Source of the DNA: Phycisphaera sp.
GTDB taxonomy: Bacteria; Planctomycetota; Phycisphaerae; Phycisphaerales; Phycisphaeraceae
Reading direction: 5' to 3'
Assembly (NCBI GenBank): GCA_016125215.1
Contig: WGMF01000005.1
Coordinates: 91,755 to 155,754, forward strand
Length of the DNA stretch: 64,000 nt
The notes under the pieces are model-generated. The model worked only from the letters and a program-made list of their open reading frames with translations. It was not told the DNA's origin and searched no databases. Below are positions 29,529-39,424 of this stretch, piece by piece. A program made the position numbers and the translations under genes. Every line of letters starts with the position of its first letter. Position 1 is the stretch's first letter.

Positions 29529-30617
29529 TCACCCGCCGGGGAACGGGATCGACTCGCCCGATGCGCGGTGGTAGGCCGCGACGATGGACGAGACCTGTTG
29601 CGAGGCGACGTGGCGTTGAGTGACCCAGGCTTTGGCGCTTTGGCCCAGGGCGGTGGCGCGCGGGCGGTCCTCGATGACGCGCAGCAAGGCTTTTGACCAT
29701 TCCCGTGCGTCGGGCTGTTGGATGGTCCACGCGGTCTGGCCGTCCACCAGGTAATCCAGCCAGGGGTCTTGTCGCGCGATGACGGGGATGCCCGACGCCA
29801 TGGCCTGGAGTGTGACGCTGCGAGCTCGGCCCTGGGCCTGGGGGTGGACCAGCGCGTCGGCGCGCAGCAACAACTCGCGGTGGCCCAATCGGCGCGGGAC
29901 CATGCTCACGTTGGTGAGCAGGCCGGCCCTCTCGGTGGCCTTCCACAAGGTGTGCGTCTGGGCACCCTGGCTGTCCATGAAAAACTGTGTCTGCGGGTGT
30001 TTGTCGATGACCGCGCGCATCGCTTCGAGGAGGGCGGCGTATTCGGCGTCGGCCTGGCCCGAGCCGCTGACCACGATGCACACGGTCTGGCCTTCACCGA
30101 CCGGGCGCCTGGACGGATCGACACCGTGTACCCCGATGGGTGCCACGACCACAGGGGCCTGGTCGCCGACGCGGTCGCGCAGGGCGGTGCCGATCGGCTC
30201 GGTGGCCGCGATGAAAACCAATCCGAGTTCTTTCGCGTTGCCCCGCAACGCCCCGGCGAGTGGCAGGTCCATCACACTCGAAGAGGAGAGCACCGCGGGG
30301 GATTTGAGTTTGTGTGCCAGCGCGACCGCGCCCGGCCAGAGGCGCCCGTCCATCGCGTGGATGAGGTTGACATTCTGTTGTTCGAGCGCCGGGGCCAGCA
30401 ATCCCAGCCGTCGCTTGCGCAGCCAGGGCAGGGCCGCGTCCCGCCACGTGAGCCGGGCACCAAACGCGCTGACATCGTCGCCGACCGCGCCTTCGGGCAG
30501 GACCTGGACCGCCTCGACCTGTTCGTCCATGAGCCCGAGGACCAGGTGCTTGAACGCGGGCAGTTCCTCGTCGAGCCAGGCGGTGTTGGCAAGCAGGGCG
30601 ACGCGCATGGCCACCAT
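29529..30617 (-). CDS. GT-B glycosyltransferase (family 1-like)
   Basis: About 362 residues with a two-domain GT-B layout. The N-terminal half starts with the MRVALLANTAWLDEELPAFKH strand-helix. The C-terminal half has VCIVVSGSGQADAEYAAL, a donor site around HRELLLRADALVHPQAQGRARSVTLQAMASGIPVIA and the closing helices. The usual E-x7-E is replaced by Q-A-Q-G-R, so this is a divergent family 4-like enzyme. The start may be ATG 30617 (weak GGGGG) or ATG 30608. No other glycan genes are adjacent, so its substrate cannot be guessed. Confidence 0.7.
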   Translation of the reverse strand: MVAMRVALLANTAWLDEELPAFKHLVLGLMDEQVEAVQVLPEGAVGDDVSAFGARLTWRDAALPWLRKRRLGLLAPALEQQNVNLIHAMDGRLWPGAVALAHKLKSPAVLSSSSVMDLPLAGALRGNAKELGLVFIAATEPIGTALRDRVGDQAPVVVAPIGVHGVDPSRRPVGEGQTVCIVVSGSGQADAEYAALLEAMRAVIDKHPQTQFFMDSQGAQTHTLWKATERAGLLTNVSMVPRRLGHRELLLRADALVHPQAQGRARSVTLQAMASGIPVIARQDPWLDYLVDGQTAWTIQQPDAREWSKALLRVIEDRPRATALGQSAKAWVTQRHVASQQVSSIVAAYHRASGESIPFPGG

Positions 30618-30701
30618 GCTAACCCCCGACAAGCGGTTTTGTCATGATTCGACGGCGGGCGGGTTACGGTCAAACGGGGCGGGCCTGTAAAATCGATTCC
30701 G

Positions 30702-31595
30702 ATGTCGGTCGGCCAACCCAAACACGACGGGCCTTGGACCACGCGCAGGTTGCTCGCGTGGACGACGGAGTATTTTGAACGCCGGGGCATCGACAGCCCG
30801 CGCCTCAGCGCCGAGATGCTCTTGGCGCACGTCTTGAGCGTGGGTCGGCTCAAGCTCTACACCGACCCGGATCGCCCCGCGACCGAGTTGGAACGGGCGG
30901 CCTTCCGCGACCTTGTTGAGCGGGCTGTCAACCACGAGCCTGTCGATTACCTCGTCGGGCGCTGCCCGTTTTTCTCGATGATGCTGCGCGTGGACAAACG
31001 TGTGCTCATCCCACGCCCGAGCACGGAGACGCTTGTCGAGCACGTGATTCAATACGCGCGGAGGACGCCGGGCTTTGCTTCGCCCTTGGTCGCGGACGTG
31101 TGTACCGGATCGGGCGCGATCGCGGTGGCGCTGGCCAAGAACATCCCCGACGCGCGCGTGATTGCCACGGACATCTCAACCGATGCGCTTGAGGTGGCGA
31201 AGATCAACGCACAGGAACAGGGCGTCTCCGAAAGGATCGACTTGCGGGGGGGCGACCTGCTCGGGCCACTGGGTCAGCAGCGGGTGAACTTGCTCGTGAG
31301 CAACCCGCCCTACATCAGCGACCGGGAATGGGAAGCGGTCGAGCCGAATGTCAAGGACTACGAGCCCACGGGGGCCTTGCGGGGCGGCGCGGACGGGTTG
31401 GATTTGCTGCGTGTGCTGATCCGTGACGGACACAAACACCTTGTTAGCCCGGGGCAACTGGTGCTCGAGTTCGCCGCTTCGCAGCGCGACGCGGTGGCGG
31501 CGCTGGCCGAGGAAGCGGGCTATCTGAACGTGCGCGTCTTGGCGGATCACGAACGACTGCCGCGGGTGCTCGTGGCGGATGCGCCGGAGGGTTGA
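30702..31595 (+). CDS. prmC: Peptide chain release factor N5-glutamine methyltransferase
   Basis: PrmC (HemK) methylates the GGQ glutamine of release factors RF1/RF2. The 297 residues comprise an N-terminal helical release-factor-binding domain (1-85) and a Rossmann methyltransferase domain. The SAM motif is CTGSGAI (134-140), the acidic ribose-binding residue lies in ATDIS (155-159) and the catalytic NPPY is at 201-204. The IPRPSTETL sequence is also family-specific. prfA, often adjacent in other bacteria, is not here. Confidence 0.95.
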   Translation: MSVGQPKHDGPWTTRRLLAWTTEYFERRGIDSPRLSAEMLLAHVLSVGRLKLYTDPDRPATELERAAFRDLVERAVNHEPVDYLVGRCPFFSMMLRVDKRVLIPRPSTETLVEHVIQYARRTPGFASPLVADVCTGSGAIAVALAKNIPDARVIATDISTDALEVAKINAQEQGVSERIDLRGGDLLGPLGQQRVNLLVSNPPYISDREWEAVEPNVKDYEPTGALRGGADGLDLLRVLIRDGHKHLVSPGQLVLEFAASQRDAVAALAEEAGYLNVRVLADHERLPRVLVADAPEG

Positions 31596-31802
31596 ACACA
31601 GAGGTCACAGAGGACACAGAGAGAAGACAGAGAAAACCATCCGCAGATGACGCAGATTTTCAAGGCAGATCAATGCAAGATGGGGGTGGGGAACTTTTGG
31701 GTGACCACGTGTTGCCTGGCTGATCCAGTGGTTTGGATCCGCGTCATCTGCGGATCGTTTTGGCTTGTCTCTTCTCTGCGTCTTTTGCGTTCTCCACGGT
31801 GA
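31596..31802. repeat. Large inverted repeat, copy B (after prmC)
   Basis: Starts right after the prmC stop. Outer arms consist of 9-base units (CACAGAGGT, CACAGAGGA) answered by CTCTTCTCTGCGTCTTTTG at the far end. Inner arms are a perfect 15-bp inverted repeat ATCCGCAGATGACGC (31639-31653) with 31741-31755. No gene is seen in the 273-base gap. Confidence 0.8.
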
Positions 31803-31868
31803 GATGTGCTATGCTTTGCCCACGTGGGCGGGAGGATGGTTCACCCAGAGACCGGGAAAGGATTCACC

Positions 31869-32654
31869 ATGACCAGTCAGATCGGCGCGCAGCTTTACAC
31901 CATCCGTGACTTCATCAAGACCCCCGAGGACATTGCCAAAAGCCTGGCTCGCGTCCGCAAGATCGGGTACGAGGTCGTGCAGGTCAGCGCGATGGGCAAG
32001 ATCGATGACCACGAGTTGGCCAAGATCCTCAAGAACGAGGGCCTGACCGCCGGCCCGACGCACACAGGGCTGGACATGATGAAGGACACGCAGAGGTGCG
32101 TGGACTACCACAAAGCCATCGGATCAACCCACACCGCGATCGGCGGGTTCGGGTGGAAAGAGGGCACGGGCGTCGAGGAATGGGAAAAGTTCGCTGAGGA
32201 ATACTCGGCCGTCGGCAAGACCCTCGCGCAGCACGGCATCCACATCGGCTACCACAACCACAGCCACGAGTGGGCGCCGTTTCCCGCGGGCAGCGCATAC
32301 AAGAATCCCTACGAACTGCTGATGAAAAAACTCGACCCCTGCGTCTGGATGGAGGTCGACACCTACTGGGTCGCCCACGCCGGCGGCGACCCCGCGCAAT
32401 ACCTCGAAGACCTCGGCGCGATGCCCGGCAATCGCCTGCCCGCCATCCACGTCAAGGACATGGCCATCACCCCCAAACGCGAACAGAAGATGTGCGAGGT
32501 CGGCTCGGGCAACCTCAACTGGGAACGCATCCTCGACGTCGCCCGCAAGGCCCACGTCAAGTGGTACCTCGTCGAACGCGACCACGGCGAACTCGACCCC
32601 TTCGACAGCCTCAAGATCAGCTTCGAGTTCCTGCGTTCACAGGGCTTGAAGTGA
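31869..32654 (+). CDS. Sugar phosphate isomerase/epimerase (xylose isomerase-like TIM barrel)
   Basis: A 261-residue AP-endonuclease-2/xylose isomerase-like TIM barrel. Metal ligands are suggested by GYHNHSHEWAP, WMEVDTYWVAHAGGDP and HVKDM, with a final Glu/Asp in ERDHGELDP. Such enzymes isomerise or epimerise sugars or inositols, and large families of them occur in planctomycetes; the actual substrate is unknown. ATG 31869 follows AAAGGA. Inverted repeats lie on both sides, so it is probably transcribed alone. Confidence 0.8.
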   Translation: MTSQIGAQLYTIRDFIKTPEDIAKSLARVRKIGYEVVQVSAMGKIDDHELAKILKNEGLTAGPTHTGLDMMKDTQRCVDYHKAIGSTHTAIGGFGWKEGTGVEEWEKFAEEYSAVGKTLAQHGIHIGYHNHSHEWAPFPAGSAYKNPYELLMKKLDPCVWMEVDTYWVAHAGGDPAQYLEDLGAMPGNRLPAIHVKDMAITPKREQKMCEVGSGNLNWERILDVARKAHVKWYLVERDHGELDPFDSLKISFEFLRSQGLK

Positions 32655-32658
32655 GCAG

Positions 32659-32856
32659 TCAACCGCCAAGACGCCAAGGTCGCCAAGTCCGATCCAAGAA
32701 TATTGACGGGATAACAAGATGGACCGGATCAACGGGATCAGCCGCACTTGTCGGGTTGAACTGCATCACGGCTCTCTGGATTGATTCCTGTTCATCCTGC
32801 TGATCCTGTTATCGTGTCAAATCTCTCCTTGGCGTCCTTGGCGTCTTGGCGGTTGA
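32659..32856. repeat. Large inverted repeat, copy C (before rpsU)
   Basis: The clearest copy. A 29-base left arm (32659-32687) starting TCAACCGCCAAGACG is repeated inverted at 32828-32856 with one mismatch. Inside is a second, looser inverted layer of GGATAACA/GGATCA words answered by CTGATCCTGTTATC. The element begins four bases after the isomerase stop and ends just before the rpsU promoter. Confidence 0.85.
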
Positions 32857-32864
32857 TCCCGGAT

Positions 32865-32893
32865 TTGCATCCCAACTCGCCTTCTGGCACAAT
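32865..32893 (+). promoter_or_regulatory. Putative rpsU promoter
   Basis: TTGCAT (32865-32870) and CACAAT (32888-32893) with a 17-base spacer, about 40 bases before the rpsU start. The -10 is a weak match. Confidence 0.35.
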
Positions 32894-32933
32894 ACTCGGC
32901 CCGGTTTTTCGGGCAACAGGAGAGTTTTGTCCT

Positions 32934-33185
32934 ATGGCGATCCGAATCAAAGCACGCAGTGGCGAGTCCGCGGAGCAGATGCTCCGGAGGTTTAAGAAGC
33001 TCTGTGAAAAAGAGGGCCTGACCAAGGACGTCAAACGCCGGGCGTACTACGAAAAGCCCAGTGAAAAGCGCCGTCGCGCCTTCCGCAAGACCCTCAAGCG
33101 TGCCCAGCAGCAGGCCGACCTGGCCAAGGGCATCCTCCCGCCGCCCAAACTCAGCAAACGGCCCCCGCTCCGCAAGCCCCGGTAA
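32934..33185 (+). CDS. rpsU: Ribosomal protein bS21
   Basis: An 83-residue basic protein of the small ribosomal subunit. The bS21 signature is clear: IRIKARSGESAEQMLRRFKK, then KRRAYYEKPSEKRRR. It contacts the 16S 3' end region and assists initiation on Shine-Dalgarno-led mRNAs. It is longer than E. coli bS21 (71) because of a Lys/Pro-rich C-terminal tail. AGGAGAG lies about nine bases before ATG 32934. It seems monocistronic. Confidence 0.95.
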   Translation: MAIRIKARSGESAEQMLRRFKKLCEKEGLTKDVKRRAYYEKPSEKRRRAFRKTLKRAQQQADLAKGILPPPKLSKRPPLRKPR

Positions 33186-33437
33186 ATCGCCTCCCGCCGC
33201 CGATCGGGTTGAACCCCCGTCGCGGACACCGGGCCGACCCCCCTTTCACGCCCCTTGAACCCCACACCCAGACTTTCACCCGTCGCCCGGTCTGCCTTCG
33301 ATCCACAAGGCACATCGCGGTGGTCGGGTGCGCGCCGGGCTTGTGTGGACGGGAGCGTCAGGTGCGTTGGATAGAAAAACACTCTACACTCTTATCCCCG
33401 TAATCCCTGTAAAGCTCTTACATACTGGAGTCCATCT

Positions 33438-35858
<2,421 letters not shown>

Positions 35859-35865
35859 CAAGCGC

Positions 35866-36303
35866 ATGACCGAACCGACGGAGGCCCAAACGAGAGAGCA
35901 CGACACGCCGACCGAGGCAACCGCCACGAGGCCAAGCCCCGGCAACGTGCCCGGCGATCAGGTGCGCAGCCTGGTGATCGACATCGCGCGCACGCTCAAA
36001 GACCTGCACTGCGAAGACGTGCTCGTCTACGACGTCCACGGGCTGTCCGACGTGACGGACTACATCGTCATCGCCACCGGCACGAGCGATCGGCAGATCG
36101 TCTCCGTCGGTACACAGGTCGAAAAGCTTGCCAACACCGTGGGCCTCGAAAAGTTCGGCAAGGACGTGGACGGCCCGACCACCTGGCTCGTGCTCGACCT
36201 CGTCGAGGTCGTCGTCCACCTCTTCGACCCCCACGCAAGAGCCTTCTACGACCTCGAAATGATGTGGGGCGACGCCCCGAAGATCGACTGGCGCCGCGCG
36301 TAA
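35866..36303 (+). CDS. rsfS: Ribosomal silencing factor RsfS
   Basis: RsfS (Iojap/YbeB) binds uL14 and blocks 30S-50S joining during starvation. The 145 residues contain the conserved core DVTDYIVIATGTSDRQIVSV and LVLDLVEVVVHLFDPHARAFYDLEMMWGDA. A polar tail of about 30 residues precedes the core, longer than usual. The gene sits seven bases after hppA, suggesting co-transcription. Confidence 0.95.
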   Translation: MTEPTEAQTREHDTPTEATATRPSPGNVPGDQVRSLVIDIARTLKDLHCEDVLVYDVHGLSDVTDYIVIATGTSDRQIVSVGTQVEKLANTVGLEKFGKDVDGPTTWLVLDLVEVVVHLFDPHARAFYDLEMMWGDAPKIDWRRA

Positions 36304-36328
36304 CCACACTCAACGAATTGTATCTCCC

Positions 36329-36358
36329 TGCAAAGCCCACCCCCTCCGGGGGTGGGAT
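36329..36358. repeat. GCCCAC hairpin repeat between rsfS and tilS
   Basis: TGCAAAGCCCACCCCCTCC followed by GGGGGTGGGA; a near-perfect stem located between the convergent genes rsfS and tilS, two bases before the tilS stop. It may act as a shared terminator structure, without a U-tract. Confidence 0.7.
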
Positions 36359-36360
36359 AC

Positions 36361-37434
36361 TCACCGCGTCACCACCCGCACCCCCACCCGCTCCACCCGC
36401 ACCCTGACCCCGCCCGCAAACTCAAACCCGCGCACGCCCCCCTTCCCGTCACGCACCGCACGCACAACACGTTGTAAGGCCCCCGACGGGATCGCGTCTG
36501 ACCCCACGCCCGCCCAGATCAACACACGCCGAACCACGCCCGACAAAACCACCCCCGGAAGCCTGCGCAGCTCCACACGGTCAAACACCCAGGCGCCGTC
36601 TGCGCTCACGCCGCGTTCGCAAGCCCGCGCGATCTCGATGTCCAATACCCGTGAAACACCGCGCAACTGATCCGCCACCGACACCGCGCGATTCGCCGCG
36701 TCCCCCTTCATCTCACGCAGCACCGGCAACACCTCCAGGCGCAACCTCGCCCGTGCCCGGGATACGTCCGAGTTCGTCGCGTCTTCCCGCCATTCCTGCC
36801 CGATCGCACGCAGGTAGGCGACCGCCTGTTCGTGCGTGGCCCCGAGCATCGGCCGAACCAGCGTGATCGGCTCGCCTTTCACCATCGATCTGCGCCACGC
36901 CATGCCCGACAACCCACGCACCGACGCGCCGCGCATCAGTCGCATGAGCAGCGTCTCCAACTGATCGTCGGCGTGGTGCGCCACCGCAACATGATGGGCC
37001 TCGAAAGCCCTCGCCATGGCCAACAGCGCCTTGTAACGCTCCCGCCGCGCCCACGCCTCGGTGTTCCCGTGCGCCGAACGCCCACGCTCTTCTTTGCAAT
37101 GCCCACGCCCTCCGGGCGCGGGACCTCCCCCTGCCGGCGCATCCAAATCCCCTCGCATATACGGCACATCCAACTCCGTCGCCAACCCCTCCACAAACCG
37201 CGCGTCCCCCCCACTCTCTCCCGTGGGCCGAAGGTGGTGGTTCACGTGCCCGACCGCAAGCGACAGCTTCCACAAGTGCGACGAAGCAAGGTCACGTAAC
37301 GCCCGCAACAGCGCCACCGAATCCGCCCCACCCGATACCGCAACCAGCACGCGGTCGCCAGGCTGCACACCGCAGCGCCCACGCAGCGCGGTGGCCACAT
37401 CCCGTACAAATCCCTTGGCCAGGTCACAAGCCAT
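36361..37434 (-). CDS. tilS: tRNA(Ile)-lysidine synthase
   Basis: TilS adds lysine to C34 of tRNA-Ile(CAU). About 357 residues. The PP-loop ATP site is VAVSGGADS (32-39), followed by HVNHHLRP and the HHADDQLETLLMRLMRGA segment. The TilS substrate-binding C-terminal domain is short. Residues about 99-125, between PYMRGDLD and EAWARRERY, are a Gly/Pro/Arg-rich insertion not expected in TilS; it is encoded by a hairpin repeat also found in intergenic DNA (37080-37123). ATG 37434 or ATG 37461 could be the start. The 10-mer CCCCCGGAAG occurs at 36552. Confidence 0.9.
   Translation of the reverse strand: MACDLAKGFVRDVATALRGRCGVQPGDRVLVAVSGGADSVALLRALRDLASSHLWKLSLAVGHVNHHLRPTGESGGDARFVEGLATELDVPYMRGDLDAPAGGGPAPGGRGHCKEERGRSAHGNTEAWARRERYKALLAMARAFEAHHVAVAHHADDQLETLLMRLMRGASVRGLSGMAWRRSMVKGEPITLVRPMLGATHEQAVAYLRAIGQEWREDATNSDVSRARARLRLEVLPVLREMKGDAANRAVSVADQLRGVSRVLDIEIARACERGVSADGAWVFDRVELRRLPGVVLSGVVRRVLIWAGVGSDAIPSGALQRVVRAVRDGKGGVRGFEFAGGVRVRVERVGVRVVTR
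37080..37123. repeat. GCCCAC hairpin repeat inside tilS
   Basis: A composite of a partial unit (CCCACGCTCTTC), the linker TTGCAAT and a full hairpin (GCCCACGCCCTCCGGG...). The same composite order occurs in intergenic DNA at 54050-54100. It lies in frame in the coding sequence of tilS. Confidence 0.7.
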
Positions 37435-37503
37435 ACCCCACCATCCTACCCCGGCGGACATCACGACATCTCACCGCCCGCCCGTCACGGTACACTTAAA
37501 AAG

Positions 37504-38049
37504 ATGGCTGTCACAGCCCAGCCGACTATGGTGATCTTCACGCTCGCGCTCAACGAGGCGCCGCCGTTGTGGACGAGTGTCGTGCTGATCCTCGGCCTGG
37601 TGCTCGTCACCGTGTCGCTCATGCTCCGCATCCGCAAGAAGCAGCGCGAGGCGGGCCAACGCCACCGTGACCTCGACCCGCACGAACGCGTCGAACGCTA
37701 CCGCCAGGAGTCCGGTACCAAGGCGGACCTCGAACAACTCATGGTCGAGATCGAACAGTTTGCCAAACGACTGGGCACCCAGCTCGACGCCAAGGCCATG
37801 CGACTGGAAAAACTCATCGAAGAAGCGGACCGGCGCATCGCACAACTCGATGCCCCCCCGGAATCCCCGGAACCCCCGGATGCCCCCTCCATAAAGCCGG
37901 CGATGGCATCGCCGGTCCCCTCGCCAGACCCGCTCACGACAAAGGTCTACTCTCTTGCCGACGAGGGCCTGGCCCCCATCGACATTGCAAGGAAAGTCGA
38001 CGAACACGTGGGCAAGGTAGAGTTGATTTTGGCATTGCGTCAGGCGTAG
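37504..38049 (+). CDS. Single-pass membrane protein with coiled coil and C-terminal HTH-like segment
   Basis: A 181-residue protein of unknown function. One membrane helix (TSVVLILGLVLVTVSLML, about 24-41) is followed by a charged coiled coil (about 55-115), a Pro-rich linker (117-142) and a C-terminal helix-turn-helix-like segment (YSLADEGLAPIDIARKVDEHVGKVELILALR). The last part resembles the DUF6115-like ending of small membrane proteins in Firmicutes, but I would not name it on that basis. The linker is encoded partly by a palindromic repeat (37889-37920) shared in the same frame with the TonB gene. Confidence 0.65.
   Translation: MAVTAQPTMVIFTLALNEAPPLWTSVVLILGLVLVTVSLMLRIRKKQREAGQRHRDLDPHERVERYRQESGTKADLEQLMVEIEQFAKRLGTQLDAKAMRLEKLIEEADRRIAQLDAPPESPEPPDAPSIKPAMASPVPSPDPLTTKVYSLADEGLAPIDIARKVDEHVGKVELILALRQA
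37889..37920. repeat. CCATAAAGCCGGCGATGG palindromic repeat inside an ORF
   Basis: The arms CCGGCGATG/CATCGCCGG (37897-37915) flank a single base. The flanks CCATAAAG and TCCCC are identical to the second copy at 42111-42151 in the TonB gene, where the loop is ten bases. Both copies encode I-K-P-A-M in the same frame. Confidence 0.75.
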
Positions 38050-38057
38050 CGCGAAGA

Positions 38058-38132
38058 CCGCGGATATTCATCCGCGGCTGCAAACAGATCGATCAACTTT
38101 ATCAGCCGCGGGTGTATACCCGCGGGGTTGAT
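38058..38132. repeat. CCGCGG palindromes between convergent genes
   Basis: CCGCGGA-TATTCA-style palindromes at 38058-38077 and 38106-38125, the second enclosed by ATCAAC (38092-38097) and GTTGAT (38127-38132). A short GTTTTAC follows, so the second could terminate the plus-strand gene ending at 38049. Confidence 0.6.
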
Positions 38133-38135
38133 GTT

Positions 38136-38486
38136 TTACGCCGCGAAGTCGAGTTCGCACTCTTCGCGCTCTTCGTCGTCCCCGCGGTAGTCGTGGGTGA
38201 TCTCTTCGCCCGGCTGGATGTCACGCAAGGCGACGACGGTCAGGTCGTCGTAGTAACAGGCGTTGGGCGAGTCGGAGTGGTTGATGTAGCGCATGTCGTT
38301 GACGACGTGCACGCCACGCGTCTCGTCGAGCCAGAGGACGTGTGGCCCGTCTTCAAAAACGATGTTGCCGACAAGCTCGCCGATCACCGCGTCAGCGGGG
38401 ATGAGGGCCGTGGCAAACAGACCTTGCCCGTGTATCGCGCTGGGTTGGACACGCACCATCGCACGCTTCCTTGCTTGATTGGTCAT
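38136..38486 (-). CDS. Small SET-domain protein (putative methyltransferase)
   Basis: A 116-residue protein made almost entirely of a SET domain, the fold of protein lysine methyltransferases. Visible motifs are IHGQGLFATALIPADAVIGEL (start of the domain), the SAM/substrate site YINHSDSPNACY with the N-H pair, and the C-terminal GEEITHDYRGD tyrosine motif. The acidic end DDEEREECELDF has no clear Cys cluster. Such compact SET proteins occur in many bacteria, and their substrates are largely unknown. The open frame reaches 38528; ATG 38486 is the likely start, although its ribosome-binding site is weak. Confidence 0.8.
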   Translation of the reverse strand: MTNQARKRAMVRVQPSAIHGQGLFATALIPADAVIGELVGNIVFEDGPHVLWLDETRGVHVVNDMRYINHSDSPNACYYDDLTVVALRDIQPGEEITHDYRGDDEEREECELDFAA

Positions 38487-38597
38487 AGAGAAAACGTCGC
38501 CCGCAACACCCGTGCAACGCGGCGACATGATAGCGTGGCGTCGATGGCTTGTGTGGGTTGATCGTGTCTGTTGCGCGAGAATGATTGTTCAACCGCT

Positions 38598-39215
38598 TCA
38601 CACCGCGCCGCCGGCGATCACACCCTTGATGCCGTTGACGATCATGTCGACGCTGATCGCGCCGACGAAGAGCGCGTTGGTCCGCATGAGGATGGCAAAG
38701 TACTTGCCTGCCAGCGTCTGGCCCCTGTCCTTGACCGAGTTGACGATCAACGCACACAGCGACACGGCCAGCGCGTTGACGAGCAGGACCAACGCGATGG
38801 CGGCGAGTGAGAGTGCCGCGCTGTGCCGCTGACCGATCATCATGCTCACCCAGATCGTGCCGGGTCCGACCTGGTAGGGCAGCGCGATCTGCGGGGCCAG
38901 GTCGTCGTCCGGGGCGCGCTTAAAGAGCACGTTCGACCCCGCGCCGTGCGTGAAATACCGCACCGCCACGAGCAAAATAATCAAACCGCCGAAGATGCGG
39001 AACGAATCGAGTGAAACCTGAAACACCTGCGTAAACAAGAACGGCCCGGTCAACGCAAAGACAATAAAGACCCCCCACGACAACGCGCTGGCGCGCAGGT
39101 ACGTCCACGCAAAAGTCTTCGTGTCCATCTCGCGCATCAGATCCCACAGGTAGAGCACCTGCGAGAACGGGTTGATCATCACGAGCAGATACGTGAGCGT
39201 GGGCCAGACGAACAT
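38598..39215 (-). CDS. MarC-family integral membrane protein
   Basis: A 205-residue protein with six predicted helices in the MarC/UPF0056 pattern: MINPFSQVLYLWDL at the N terminus, FRIFGGLIILLVAVRYF, the charged loop with ALPYQVGPGTIWVSMM, and the closing GLVFVGA-like helix (NALFVGAISVDMIVNGIKGVI). The P-G-T/I box after the loop is diagnostic. The transport substrate of MarC proteins is not established. It appears to be a single gene. Confidence 0.85.
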   Translation of the reverse strand: MFVWPTLTYLLVMINPFSQVLYLWDLMREMDTKTFAWTYLRASALSWGVFIVFALTGPFLFTQVFQVSLDSFRIFGGLIILLVAVRYFTHGAGSNVLFKRAPDDDLAPQIALPYQVGPGTIWVSMMIGQRHSAALSLAAIALVLLVNALAVSLCALIVNSVKDRGQTLAGKYFAILMRTNALFVGAISVDMIVNGIKGVIAGGAV

Positions 39216-39256
39216 GGGGCCACCTTACGACATCGGGCTATCGATGTGAAATCCGG

Positions 39257-39413
39257 TTAACCGCCGAGACGCCGGGGACACCGAGAGGAAAAAGCGGGTT
39301 CTCGCGAAGAACGCGAAGGACGCGAAGTTATTCAGGATGGGATTCAACTTCGCGGTCTTGGCGGGCTTGGCGGGAAACTTCTTCTCGGTGTCCTCGGCGT
39401 GTCGGCGGTTCAA
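39257..39413. repeat. Large inverted repeat, copy D (marC-thrS gap)
   Basis: Left arm TTAACCGCCGAGACGCCGG at 39257; right arm ends GTCGGCGGTTCAA at 39413. Inner arms are CGAAGAACG/CGAAGGACG units (about 39304-39329) answered by AACTTCGCGGTCTTGGCGG (about 39347-39380). The 209-base gap holds nothing else. Confidence 0.8.
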
Positions 39414-39424
39414 TCTGCGTGGGC

